A program made the position numbers and the translations under genes. From NCBI GenBank assembly GCA_003524305.1, contig DQHW01000028.1, forward strand, positions 105,827-129,615: 23,789 bases of DNA, in the 5' to 3' direction. This DNA comes from Anaerolineaceae bacterium (GTDB lineage: Bacteria > Chloroflexota > Anaerolineae > Anaerolineales > Anaerolineaceae). Under the pieces are notes generated by a model. The model made no database searches. It had not been told where the DNA came from and worked only from the letters and a program-made list of their open reading frames with translations. This document shows positions 7,485 through 15,171 of the stretch, one piece after another (the stretch's first letter is position 1; each line of letters starts with the position of its first letter).

Positions 7485-8594
7485 ATGACATCCCAACAGC
7501 GCATTGTAATAAAAATTGGCACTTCCACACTCACGGCGGGCAGCAAAAAACTGAACCCTGCCCAAATGGTGGATCTTGCCCGTCAGTGCGCTTCTCTGCA
7601 TGCCCAAAAGTATCAGGTGGTGCTGGTTTCTTCCGGCGCCATGGCTGCCGGGCGTGAAGAACTGGGGTATCCGACCCTGCCCAAGGGTGTGCCTGCCAAA
7701 CAGATGTTGGCGGCGGTGGGTCAGCCGCGGCTGATGGCTATGTATGAACAATACTTCGGCATTTACAAGGTGCATGTGGCGCAAGTGCTGCTCACCCGCG
7801 CAGATCTTGCCGACAGGCACGGCTACCTCAACGCGCGCGCCACGCTCGAAGCCCTGCTGGACCAGGGCATCATCCCGATTGTGAACGAAAACGACACCAT
7901 CGCCACGGAAGAGATCCGTATTGGCGACAACGACAATCTCTCGGCGCAAGTCGCCAACTTGATAGAAGCGGACCTCTTGATCTTGCTCACCGACCAGGAT
8001 GGACTCTACACCTGCGATCCGCGCTCGAACAAGAACGCCAAACTGATCGCAGAAGTCGGACCTGAGCCTTTTTCAAAAGAATTGTGGCAGTCCGCCGGGG
8101 GCAGCGACAGTGGATTAGGCATTGGCGGTATGATGACCAAGCTGCAGGCGGCAGATTTAGCCCGCCATGGCGGCACCGAAGTAATCATTGCACGCGGCTC
8201 TGTCGAGAATATTTTGATGCGGTTGACGAACGGTGAGACTTCTGGCACCAAACTGCTTCCGGTGGTTAATAAACTGGAAGGCCGCAAGCGGCGCATCCTC
8301 TCAGGCAGCCACACCAAAAATGAGATCGTGATAGATGCTGGAGCGGTTCAAGCGCTTTCTCGTGGCGGATCGCTGCTGCCTGCCGGAGTGACTCACATCA
8401 ATGGGAACTTTGAACGCGGTGATGCGGTCAAGCTGGTTACTTCCGACAAGAAATCTGTGGCAGTCGGTCTAACCAACTACGGCACGGCTGATTTGCAAAA
8501 ATTATGCGGCAAGCAATCCGCAGAAATTGAGACTATATTAGGCTTTACTTTTGGGGATGAAGCCATTCACCGCGATCACATGGTGCTCTTATGA
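7485..8594 (+). CDS. proB: glutamate 5-kinase
   Basis: Catalyses ATP-dependent phosphorylation of glutamate to glutamyl 5-phosphate, the first and usually proline-inhibited step of proline synthesis. The 369 residues show the amino-acid kinase domain: VIKIGTSTL (8-16), VVLVSSGAMAAG (about 45-56), VNENDTIATEEIRIGDND (about 132-149, substrate binding) and LTDQDGLYTCDPR. A C-terminal PUA domain follows (about 275-360, with GRKRRILSG...GGSLLPAGV), the full-length bacterial form. GAGG lies 9 nt before the ATG. The stop overlaps the proA start by 4 nt. Confidence 0.97.
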   Translation: MTSQQRIVIKIGTSTLTAGSKKLNPAQMVDLARQCASLHAQKYQVVLVSSGAMAAGREELGYPTLPKGVPAKQMLAAVGQPRLMAMYEQYFGIYKVHVAQVLLTRADLADRHGYLNARATLEALLDQGIIPIVNENDTIATEEIRIGDNDNLSAQVANLIEADLLILLTDQDGLYTCDPRSNKNAKLIAEVGPEPFSKELWQSAGGSDSGLGIGGMMTKLQAADLARHGGTEVIIARGSVENILMRLTNGETSGTKLLPVVNKLEGRKRRILSGSHTKNEIVIDAGAVQALSRGGSLLPAGVTHINGNFERGDAVKLVTSDKKSVAVGLTNYGTADLQKLCGKQSAEIETILGFTFGDEAIHRDHMVLL

Positions 8595-9862
8595 CAAATA
8601 CAATTTCCAGTTTAATTTTAAAACTTGGTCAACAAGCCAAAACGGCTTCACGTATACTGGCTCATGTGAGCACAGCGCATAAGAACGCGGCGCTTGAAAA
8701 GATCGCAAGGCAGATTGAAAAAGAAACCCCTGAAATCTTAACTGCCAATGCAGCAGACCATGCCGAGGCAGGCACCTCAGGGCTTAGTGAAGCCATGCTC
8801 GACCGGTTGCTGCTCAACGAGAAGCGCATGCAAACCATCGTGGCAGACCTGCGAAGCGTGATCAATTTACCCGACCCGGTGGGGGAGCATTTTGATGAGC
8901 AGACTATGCCCAATAGCTTGAAGATGCACAAACAGCGCGTGCCCATGGGGGTGCTGGGAGTCATTTATGAATCCCGCCCCAACGTAACCGTGGATGTAGC
9001 CGGACTGGCTTTGAAATCGAGCAACTGTGTGATCATGCGCGGCGGCAAAGAAACCTTGCGCTCCAATATCGCATTTATCGGCGCCATCCAGCGCGGATTG
9101 CAGGGTTCCGAAATTCCTGCCGAAGCCATTCAACTGGTTGCGGATACCGACCGTGGGTTGGTGCTCGAACTGCTGCAAATGGATCAATACGTGGATATGA
9201 TCATCCCACGCGGCGGATCAGGATTGCACGACTTCTGCCGTCAAAACAGCCGCATACCGGTGATCACCGGCGGCATCGGCATCTGTCACCTGTTTGTGGA
9301 TGAAAGTGCTGACCTCGACAAATCCATTGAGGTCATCCGCAATGCCAAGATTCAACGTCCGTCGGTGTGCAATTCACTGGATACTGCATTAGTTCATGTC
9401 AATGTGGCGACGGAACTGCTGCCGCGACTGGTCAAACGACTGAGCGCAGACGGTGTGACCTTCCGCGCGGAGGATGTGGCCAATGCGCTGCTCAAAAACG
9501 AAGACAGCGTTAAACTGGCCGGTGTAGATGATTTTGATACCGAGTGGCTTTCACTGGTACTCGGCTTAAAAGTGGTCAATGGACTGGATGAAGCCATCGA
9601 GCATATTACCCGGCATTCTACTGCCCATTCAGATGGCATTCTGACCAATAATCCAACCAACGCCGCTCACTTTTTGGAGATGGTGGATTCCGCAGCGGTG
9701 TATGTCAACGCCTCAACCCGATTTACAGACGGCTCGCAGATGGGCCTTGGCGCAGAGATAGCCATTTCGACTCAACGCATGCACGCCCGCGGACCGATGG
9801 GGCTGCGCGAATTGACCACCTTTAAATGGGTGGTGCAGGGCGATTATCACGTAAGACCGTAA
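8591..9862 (+). CDS. proA: glutamate-5-semialdehyde dehydrogenase (gamma-glutamyl phosphate reductase)
   Basis: Reduces glutamyl 5-phosphate with NADPH to glutamate 5-semialdehyde, the second step of proline synthesis; the unstable intermediate is thought to be passed from ProB. The 423 residues are full length. Landmarks are VPMGVLGVIYESRPNVT (117-133) for NADP binding and the catalytic Cys260 in IQRPSVCNSLDT, with the ALDH-fold segments HITRHSTAHSDGI and FTDGSQMGLGAEIAIST near the C terminus. Starts in the ATGA overlap with proB, so translation is coupled. No proC is in the window. Confidence 0.97.
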   Translation: MTNTISSLILKLGQQAKTASRILAHVSTAHKNAALEKIARQIEKETPEILTANAADHAEAGTSGLSEAMLDRLLLNEKRMQTIVADLRSVINLPDPVGEHFDEQTMPNSLKMHKQRVPMGVLGVIYESRPNVTVDVAGLALKSSNCVIMRGGKETLRSNIAFIGAIQRGLQGSEIPAEAIQLVADTDRGLVLELLQMDQYVDMIIPRGGSGLHDFCRQNSRIPVITGGIGICHLFVDESADLDKSIEVIRNAKIQRPSVCNSLDTALVHVNVATELLPRLVKRLSADGVTFRAEDVANALLKNEDSVKLAGVDDFDTEWLSLVLGLKVVNGLDEAIEHITRHSTAHSDGILTNNPTNAAHFLEMVDSAAVYVNASTRFTDGSQMGLGAEIAISTQRMHARGPMGLRELTTFKWVVQGDYHVRP

Positions 9863-9863
9863 A

Positions 9864-10289
9864 TTATTCCAAATCGGAAGGATGTATGCGGCGAGCCTGT
9901 TTGGTTTCTCCGCGTTTTTTCTTGGAGTCAACGCGCTCCGCTTTAGCGCTCAGACTGGGTCTGGTGGCGCGTCTTGTTTTAGGTTCGATGGTTGCTTTTT
10001 GAATCAATGCGGTCAGGCGCAGGATTGCATCCGCCCGGTTTTGTTCCTGCGTGCGGTAGCGTTTGGCTTCGAGCACCAAAACACCGTCATCCGTCATACG
10101 GCTGCCGGCTAATTTTATTAATCGTTCTTTAATTAGTTCTGGCAATGATGTTGATAGACGAACATCGAATCGCAACTGGCAGGCCGTGGCGACTTTGTTG
10201 ACATTCTGTCCGCCCGGGCCGGCTGAACGGATAAAATCAAAGTGAAGTTCTTCGTCTTCAAGGTGGATATTCTGGCTTATTTCTAGCAT
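9864..10289 (-). CDS. arfB: alternative ribosome-rescue peptidyl-tRNA hydrolase
   Basis: A short release-factor-like protein that enters the empty mRNA channel of a stalled ribosome and hydrolyses the peptidyl-tRNA. The 141 residues contain the catalytic GGQ (26-28) in RSAGPGGQNVNKVAT and lack the stop-codon-recognition domains. They end in a basic tail (about 108-136, rich in Lys and Arg) that in ArfB inserts into the mRNA entry channel. This length and tail distinguish it from full release factors. The gene is convergent with proA, with stops 1 nt apart. The start is preceded by a -10-like TATACT and not by a Shine-Dalgarno sequence. Confidence 0.92.
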   Translation of the reverse strand: MLEISQNIHLEDEELHFDFIRSAGPGGQNVNKVATACQLRFDVRLSTSLPELIKERLIKLAGSRMTDDGVLVLEAKRYRTQEQNRADAILRLTALIQKATIEPKTRRATRPSLSAKAERVDSKKKRGETKQARRIHPSDLE

Positions 10290-10295
10290 GAGGTA

Positions 10296-10304
10296 AGTAT
10301 AGCA
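10296..10304 (-). promoter_or_regulatory. extended -10 promoter of arfB, start probably leaderless
   Basis: Minus strand TGC-TATACT, with the hexamer at 10296-10301. The ATG at 10289 begins 6 nt after it, the intervening bases being TACCTC, which is not a ribosome binding site. Confidence 0.5.
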
Positions 10305-10331
10305 GAATAAAAATCACTCAATTAATGTTAT

Positions 10332-10372
10332 TTGTAATTGCACATGAAATAGTGTACACTATTGTTAGTGTA
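10332..10372 (+). promoter_or_regulatory. vapBC promoter with palindromic operator
   Basis: TTGTAA (10332-10337), a 17-nt spacer and TACACT (10355-10360) form a plausible promoter. A perfect 16-bp palindrome AATAGTGTACACTATT (10348-10363) covers the -10 box, and a third half-site TAGTGTA (10366-10372) follows at the expected transcription start. This is the layout of an autoregulated toxin-antitoxin promoter, where VapB or VapBC would bind the dyad. The binding itself is inference. Confidence 0.65.
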
Positions 10373-10388
10373 AAAAATGGAGTCGAAA

Positions 10389-10610
10389 ATGTTAAAGAAT
10401 ATAACTTTAAGTGCTGAAGAAGTCGCCATCGAACGAGCCCGTCAGAAAGCCGAACACAATAACACCACCCTGAATGCTGAATTCAGACGGTGGCTAGACC
10501 AATACGTTGATGTTCCCAGGAGTTTGGAAGAACTGACCGAGTTTATGAAGCAGTTTGACTACGTTAAGGTTGGAAGGAAATTTACACGAGAAGAATTAAA
10601 TGAACGATAA
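10389..10610 (+). CDS. vapB: VapB-type antitoxin
   Basis: A 73-residue protein with a short N-terminal strand LKNITLS followed by helices EEVAIERARQKAEHN and TLNAEFRRWLDQYV, the pattern of a ribbon-helix-helix DNA-binding domain. The C-terminal part (FMKQFDYVKVGRKFTREE) is charged and aromatic, as expected of the segment that wraps and inhibits a PIN toxin. Start chosen at 10389 because GGAG (10379-10382) lies 6 nt upstream; an in-frame ATG at 10377 overlaps that site. Overlaps the toxin gene by 11 nt. The family is assigned mainly from context. Confidence 0.8.
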   Translation: MLKNITLSAEEVAIERARQKAEHNNTTLNAEFRRWLDQYVDVPRSLEELTEFMKQFDYVKVGRKFTREELNER

Positions 10611-11025
10611 ATATTTCATTGACACGAATATTTTGATTTATAGTATTGATAATCAAGATAAGGTTAAAAAGCCCCGATCACTAGCCTTAGTAAATGAGGC
10701 GATTATTTCTCGAAATGGGATTATTAGCTGGCAGGTTTTGCAAGAGTTTCTAAATGTTGCCACAAGAAAGTTTGAAACGACCTTTAAGCCTCACGATTTA
10801 TCTGAGTACACACAAAAAGTATTAAATCCGCTTTGTGAGATTTACCCTGATATAAATTTATATCATGATGCACTTGGAATTAATCAATCCACAAATTACA
10901 GTTTCTACGATTCGTTAATTTTAGCCAGTGCAATCAGGGCGGAATGTACAATTCTTTATTCAGAAGATTTTCAGGCGGGACAAATCATCAATCGTCTAAA
11001 AGTGGTAAACCCGTTTTTAGATTAA
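10600..11025 (+). CDS. vapC: PIN-domain toxin, VapC-type ribonuclease
   Basis: 141 residues of a PIN-domain nuclease, which cleaves RNA (in known VapC toxins often tRNA or rRNA) with Mg or Mn. The conserved acidic quartet is complete: D8 in YFIDTNILIYS, E49 in LQEFLN, D104 in FYDSLILASA and D123 in SEDFQAG. The start overlaps the end of vapB by 11 nt. The coding sequence is noticeably richer in A+T than proBA and arfB just upstream, consistent with acquisition of the module by transfer. Confidence 0.88.
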   Translation: MNDKYFIDTNILIYSIDNQDKVKKPRSLALVNEAIISRNGIISWQVLQEFLNVATRKFETTFKPHDLSEYTQKVLNPLCEIYPDINLYHDALGINQSTNYSFYDSLILASAIRAECTILYSEDFQAGQIINRLKVVNPFLD

Positions 11026-11484
11026 ATTTTTCTTTGATTCAATAGTGGGGTACTTAGGATTTTAAACAGCGGTGAGATCTAGGATGAAACTCCGTGGAGA
11101 GCTCCCTGGCATCCACATTTGCATTTGCTAACCGGACTTTTTGAGTGTGCACAACTTGAAGTATGCCGCTTTTTAGTTTTTATCGTTTTCTTTTTATTAA
11201 TATTTATTTTAACTTCTTCAGTTTTTGCCATATATGTCCTTCTTCCTTCAACCAATTTTATTAGAATGGATTTTGAAAATAAGGGACAAAAATAGAAATG
11301 CTAGTTTGGGTGTTTATACCAGTAACGACCCCTGCTGTTTGGCTATTCAATAATAAGTTTGTCAATATTTACTATACGACGATAATAAATGAAATTCAAT
11401 CCTTGTCCAAATATTATCGATTTACCAACAGATAATGAGTCTTATAATAAAAATTATAATAACCTGTTAATTTAGGAGACTGCC
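11026..11484 (+). other. 459-nt AT-rich intergenic region without a convincing gene
   Basis: Long T-rich runs (about 11168-11230) and no repeats of note. The longest reading frame with an ATG is 45 codons (11298-11435), lacking a Shine-Dalgarno sequence or recognisable motif. The last 45 nt hold two exact TATAAT hexamers (11443-11448 and 11455-11460), either of which could be the -10 box of the next gene, and its ribosome binding site AGGAG (11474-11478). The remainder may be decayed DNA left by insertion of the neighbouring toxin-antitoxin module; that is inference. Confidence 0.5.
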
Positions 11485-12474
11485 ATGAAGGTATTATTTA
11501 TCGGCGGCACCGGCATCATCAGCACGGCTTGCGCAACCAGGGCAATTAAAAAGGGGATTGACCTTACCCTGCTCAACCGCGGAAAATCCTCCCGACCAAC
11601 CGCAGAAGGCGCCAAGATCATAAACGCGGATATTCACGACCCGACCTCCATACGATCGGTTTTGGCTGGAAAAGACTTCGATGTGGTTGTGGATTGGATC
11701 GCCTATACCCCGCAGGATGTGCAAAAAGACCTTGACTTCTTCATTGGTAAAACCGGACAGTATGTATTCATCAGTTCGGCTTCAGCTTACCAAACACCGG
11801 CTTCCAACCTGCCGATTCGAGAATCAACCCCGCTTCAGAACCCGTTTTGGGAATATTCACGTAACAAGATTGCCTGCGAAGAACTGTTGGTCGCGGAGTA
11901 TCGGAAAAGCAAATTCCCATTCACCATTGTGCGCCCTTCTCACACATATGACCGCACCAGTTTGCCGATTGAGGGTGGATATACCGTAATTGACCGCATG
12001 CTTAAAGGCAAGCCGGTCATCGTCCACGGCGACGGCACTTCCATCTGGACCCTGACCCATAACACTGATTTTGCCAAGGGTTTTGTTGGGTTGTTGGGTA
12101 ACTCACGCGCCACGGGTGAGATCTTCCACATCACATCAGATGAATGGCTCACCTGGAATCAGATTCATTTGATGTTAGCAGATGCAGCGGGGGTTACCCC
12201 GCAGTTGGTGCATGTGCCCTCTGAATTGATAGCCGCATACGATAAGAATATTGGAGCAAGTCTGTTGGGTGATAAAGCGCACAGTGCCATTTTTGACAAC
12301 AGCAAGATCAAACAGGTAGTTCCAGAATTTATATGCACCATGCCTTTCTCGTGTGGTGCTGAAGAAATTATTACATGGCACAAGGCTGATCCAGCCCGAC
12401 AAGTTGTGGATCCAAAATTTGATCAGATGTGTGATTTGTTACTGGCGAACTATCAAAAAGTCTGGCCTAACTAG
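11485..12474 (+). CDS. atypical SDR NAD-dependent epimerase/dehydratase-family protein
   Basis: 329 residues with a Rossmann start MKVLFIGGTGIIS (nucleotide loop GGTGIIS at 7-13), a following basic pattern LLNRGKSS that suggests NADP preference, FISSASAY with the catalytic Ser region (about 95-102) and the Y-x-x-x-K motif YSRNK (about 131-135). It therefore keeps the extended-SDR catalytic set. The sequence resembles the CSP41/NAD-epimerase-like group whose substrates are mostly unknown nucleotide sugars or, in plastid homologues, RNA. AGGAG lies 6 nt before the ATG. It ends just ahead of a strong bidirectional terminator. Confidence 0.82.
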   Translation: MKVLFIGGTGIISTACATRAIKKGIDLTLLNRGKSSRPTAEGAKIINADIHDPTSIRSVLAGKDFDVVVDWIAYTPQDVQKDLDFFIGKTGQYVFISSASAYQTPASNLPIRESTPLQNPFWEYSRNKIACEELLVAEYRKSKFPFTIVRPSHTYDRTSLPIEGGYTVIDRMLKGKPVIVHGDGTSIWTLTHNTDFAKGFVGLLGNSRATGEIFHITSDEWLTWNQIHLMLADAAGVTPQLVHVPSELIAAYDKNIGASLLGDKAHSAIFDNSKIKQVVPEFICTMPFSCGAEEIITWHKADPARQVVDPKFDQMCDLLLANYQKVWPN

Positions 12475-12481
12475 TTCGATT

Positions 12482-12512
12482 AAAAAGTTCTGACAATCAG
12501 TCAGAACTTTTT
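12482..12512. terminator. bidirectional rho-independent terminator
   Basis: A perfect 13-bp stem (12482-12494 with 12500-12512), a 5-nt loop AATCA, an A5 run on the left arm and a T7 run at the right end. It therefore reads as stem plus U-tract on both strands and lies exactly between the convergent stops of the epimerase gene (12474) and the chemoreceptor-like gene (12514). Confidence 0.93.
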
Positions 12513-12513
12513 T

Positions 12514-13179
12514 TCAGGATTTGGTTTTTATGTCTTTTTCCAATTCGTTGGTCATGTCTAGCATGGCTTTAGAAGCAGTGGTTACTCGTCCGCCCAGGTT
12601 CTTAATTTCACTGGCTAGAATGCCAAAGACAGCACCGATTTCCACCTGATATTTGGTGATGGTTTCAGCTTTGTATCCAACTTGCACGATACCAGGTTCA
12701 TCTGTACGAGAAACACCAACAAATTTAAACATTTGCGAATCCAAATCACGTGATTTGATCGATTGAGTCACGATTCCATCTTTCGATCCAATAAGTTTTC
12801 GAAATGCAAAAGCTTGAGAATTGGGGTCATCCGGGAAACGCCAACCATAAGCTGCTCCCAAATTTGAACCAACAGTCACACCATCTGCATCAGTAATATA
12901 TATTTCATCGATACCAACCCAGGTTGCAAATTCCTCCATTTTGTTTTGTTCCAAAGGAAAACTGCTTGAATCCAACAATCTGGTAATCATCCGACAAACT
13001 GTAGACATCATTCCGTCCAATACTTTTTCCATCATTGAGCGGATTCCGGCTGCAGCGTGGGCAGACTCTATTGCTGCGTTAATGGCGATCATGTTAATTT
13101 CACCAGCCGCTCCTTTTATATTAAAAGCAGCGGTTTTTTGCTTTTCCAGCAGGTTATTTAAATCATTAAGTTCGACCAT
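12514..13179 (-). CDS. small soluble chemoreceptor-like protein: receptor-tip helix plus Cache/PAS-like sensor
   Basis: 221 residues without a membrane segment. Near the N terminus INMIAINAAIESAHAAA (about 28-44) is a degenerate copy of the methyl-accepting chemotaxis hairpin tip (usually INLLALNAAIEAARAG), but the long flanking methylation helices are absent. A sensor-like domain follows (about 85-175): DEIYITDADGVTVGS, then FPDDPNSQAFAFRKLI and FKFVGVSRTDEPGIVQVGY, a pattern seen in the Cache/PAS-like domains of some receptors. A C-terminal helix resembles a coiled-coil return. Start ATG at 13179 has GGTGAG 6 nt upstream; a TTG at 13185 is possible. It lies 118 nt downstream of a membrane chemoreceptor on the same strand. 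Function unknown; probably a signalling adaptor. Confidence 0.65.
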   Translation of the reverse strand: MVELNDLNNLLEKQKTAAFNIKGAAGEINMIAINAAIESAHAAAGIRSMMEKVLDGMMSTVCRMITRLLDSSSFPLEQNKMEEFATWVGIDEIYITDADGVTVGSNLGAAYGWRFPDDPNSQAFAFRKLIGSKDGIVTQSIKSRDLDSQMFKFVGVSRTDEPGIVQVGYKAETITKYQVEIGAVFGILASEIKNLGGRVTTASKAMLDMTNELEKDIKTKS

Positions 13180-13266
13180 GAGCAACTCACCTTCAGTTTA
13201 TTTTCACCATTAATCAATTTTGTAGAAATGTAATTTCTAGATAATATATCCTGTTTGTCTTAAATG

Positions 13267-13298
13267 ATAGTGACAGATTATCCGTTTTTTGTCACTAT
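13267..13298 (-). repeat. 9-bp inverted repeat directly after the chemoreceptor stop
   Basis: ATAGTGACA (13267-13275) and TGTCACTAT (13290-13298) form a 9-bp stem with a 14-nt loop that begins at the stop codon of the membrane chemoreceptor gene. On the minus strand it is not followed by a U-tract, so a classical terminator is not supported. It may protect the upstream mRNA end or attenuate read-through into the small gene downstream. A second small hairpin, TAGAAAT-GTA-ATTTCTA, sits at 13223-13239. Confidence 0.5.
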
Positions 13299-14917
13299 TA
13301 GTGCAATTTGAAGCGCTGCACAATTTCTTGAAGATCAGTGGCAAGATCTGCCAGGGATGCGGCCGAGGAACTTACATGTTCAACATGGTTTGCCATTTCT
13401 ACAGCAGAGGCAGATACTTCTTCAACAGCAGCTGAGTTTTCTTGGGCTATCGATGCAATATTTTCTATGGATTGAGAGACTTCAGATGAGCTTGCTGACA
13501 TTTGTTCAGTTGAGGCTGTGTTTTCTTCGACAACGGCTGATACTGAATCCACGGCAGTTACCAATTCATTGGCAGATGCTGTCATCAATTGTGCTGCCGT
13601 AGCGGATTCTTCTGCCTGCCGGTTAACTTCTTCTGTAGCTTTCAAAATGTCTTCAAGTGTCACACCGGCTTCATTTGCAATTTCAACACCTTTTTCAACC
13701 TCATGAACTTCCTTATCCATGGCAGCAACTGATTCTGCCACGACATTTTGAATGGATTTTATTAAGGTGCCGATTTCTTTTGTTGCGGCTGAAGTGTGTT
13801 CAGCCAGTTTTCTTACTTCATCTGCTACAACCGCAAAACCTTTTCCGGCTTCTCCGGCACGGGCAGCTTCTATTGCTGCATTTAAAGCCAGTAAATTGGT
13901 TTGTGAGGCTATATCATCGATTGTGTCTACAATATCATTTATCTGATCTGATTGGGTGCCCATTATTTTTATTTTTTGAGCGGAATAATCAACGCTTTGT
14001 TTGATTTCTCGCATACCATTCAAAGTGTCTTGCACTTTGTTTGAACCCAAGCGGGCAGAAGAAGCAGCGATATTTGCCTGTTGCACCACTGTCTGGGCGT
14101 TTTTTGATACCTGTTCAATGGCATTATTCAACTGATTAGTAATGTCTGCCGCCCTATTGGTGGCACTTGCTTGATCGATTGCCCCGGAGGCAATCCCATC
14201 TATAGCACGAGTCATCTGTTCTACTGAAAACACGGTTTTATTGATGGAAGTGCTTTGTTCTGAGGTTCCCTGCGCCACTTGTTGAATTGTGGTCGCGATC
14301 TGAGACGTTGCCAAACCAGCCTCGTTTGCAGCATTTGCAAGTTGAATTGATGAGGAACTTACAATGGCTGCTTTTTCAGCAATAGTATTAACTGATGATC
14401 CCAGGTAGACTGTCATTTCTTTAAACGCTATTCCTAGTTCATCTTTTTCTGAAAAGGGCTTTACGTCAGTGGTTAAATCACCGGTCGAAATCTTATTGGC
14501 TACCTCTACCGCCCCAATCATATAATCGCTAATACCGCAAAAAGCACGTCCAATAGCTCCGATTTCGTCGTTTCTTCCTGTGATAGCTTCAGTGATACGT
14601 GAAGTGCTGTTTCTATTTTGATCACCGTAAGCCAGTTTAGCCATACTGTTTGATATTTGACGCAGAGGATTACCTATACTATTTGCTGTCATAATCGAAA
14701 TGGTTAATCCAATTCCTATGGCCAGAATATTAAAAATAAGAATAAGCATAAAAGGTTTATTTCTAATCAATTCTATAAATGTGAACTGGTCTGCAGAGGG
14801 CATTGATTGAATAATCAAGCTAATTGCCAACCCACTCACAATAAAAAGAAAAATCAAAGCCACAATAAACGGAATAAAAACCTTGAACGTAATTCTTATG
14901 TGATTAAAAGTTTGCAT
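13298..14917 (-). CDS. methyl-accepting chemotaxis protein without a periplasmic sensor domain
   Basis: 539 residues. TM1 about 12-36, an extracytoplasmic loop of only some 18 residues, TM2 about 55-78, then HAMP-like segments (about 79-130 and 134-178) and a long coiled-coil signalling domain. The hairpin tip is strongly conserved: IASQTNLLALNAAIEAARAG (336-355) followed by EAGKGFAVVADEVRKLAEH, the site that contacts CheA and CheW. There is no room for an external ligand domain, so input must come from the membrane, from HAMP or from another protein. No C-terminal pentapeptide for CheR docking is visible. AGGAG lies 4 nt before the ATG. No che genes are in the window. Confidence 0.93.
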   Translation of the reverse strand: MQTFNHIRITFKVFIPFIVALIFLFIVSGLAISLIIQSMPSADQFTFIELIRNKPFMLILIFNILAIGIGLTISIMTANSIGNPLRQISNSMAKLAYGDQNRNSTSRITEAITGRNDEIGAIGRAFCGISDYMIGAVEVANKISTGDLTTDVKPFSEKDELGIAFKEMTVYLGSSVNTIAEKAAIVSSSSIQLANAANEAGLATSQIATTIQQVAQGTSEQSTSINKTVFSVEQMTRAIDGIASGAIDQASATNRAADITNQLNNAIEQVSKNAQTVVQQANIAASSARLGSNKVQDTLNGMREIKQSVDYSAQKIKIMGTQSDQINDIVDTIDDIASQTNLLALNAAIEAARAGEAGKGFAVVADEVRKLAEHTSAATKEIGTLIKSIQNVVAESVAAMDKEVHEVEKGVEIANEAGVTLEDILKATEEVNRQAEESATAAQLMTASANELVTAVDSVSAVVEENTASTEQMSASSSEVSQSIENIASIAQENSAAVEEVSASAVEMANHVEHVSSSAASLADLATDLQEIVQRFKLH

Positions 14918-15170
14918 AAATCTCCTGGTTTTAACTGCGATGATTGATGCTGTTCAATTGAAATTTTGTTTTAGCGATCAGCGGTGTCTGTTGGAGATCC
15001 TCGATGTATGAAGATGTAATAACAATCATTTGATTTATAAATTAGTCAAATGACCGTGCAATACCAATAAACCTTAAATGGATTATTAGATAACCAATTC
15101 AATATTATTATCGCTTTTATTTGGATATATTGGAATTAAATTGTTGTGAATTTTAATAAAAAATTGACAA
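14918..15170. other. 253-nt AT-rich spacer with a dyad, between chemoreceptor and fur genes
   Basis: Contains the upstream region of the chemoreceptor gene. TCATTTGA (15026-15033) and TCAAATGA (15046-15053) form an 8-bp inverted repeat with 12 nt between, overlapping a perfect ATTTATAAAT. It could be an operator or a weak hairpin. No coding region or convincing -35/-10 pair was seen. Confidence 0.4.
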
Positions 15171-15171
15171 C
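15143..15171 (-). terminator. possible AT-rich terminator of the fur gene
   Basis: Just after the fur stop on the minus strand a stem of 11 out of 12 pairs (15160-15171 with 15143-15154, one G-G mismatch) encloses a 5-nt loop. The stem is AT-rich and the following tract (CAATTTAATT) is only partly U, so termination strength is uncertain. Confidence 0.45.

Noticed and set aside
11298..11435. 45-codon reading frame in the gap after vapC
   Set aside because: No Shine-Dalgarno sequence, no recognisable motif, and located in AT-rich DNA where frames of this size arise by chance.
13357..14004. Plus-strand reading frames opposite the chemoreceptor gene
   Set aside because: They are antisense shadows of a strongly conserved signalling domain, Leu/Gln- or Ser-rich, without ribosome binding sites.
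14918..15170. Small RNA gene between the chemoreceptor and fur genes
   Set aside because: A dyad and an AT-rich hairpin are present but no promoter-terminator pair of the right orientation could be defined.
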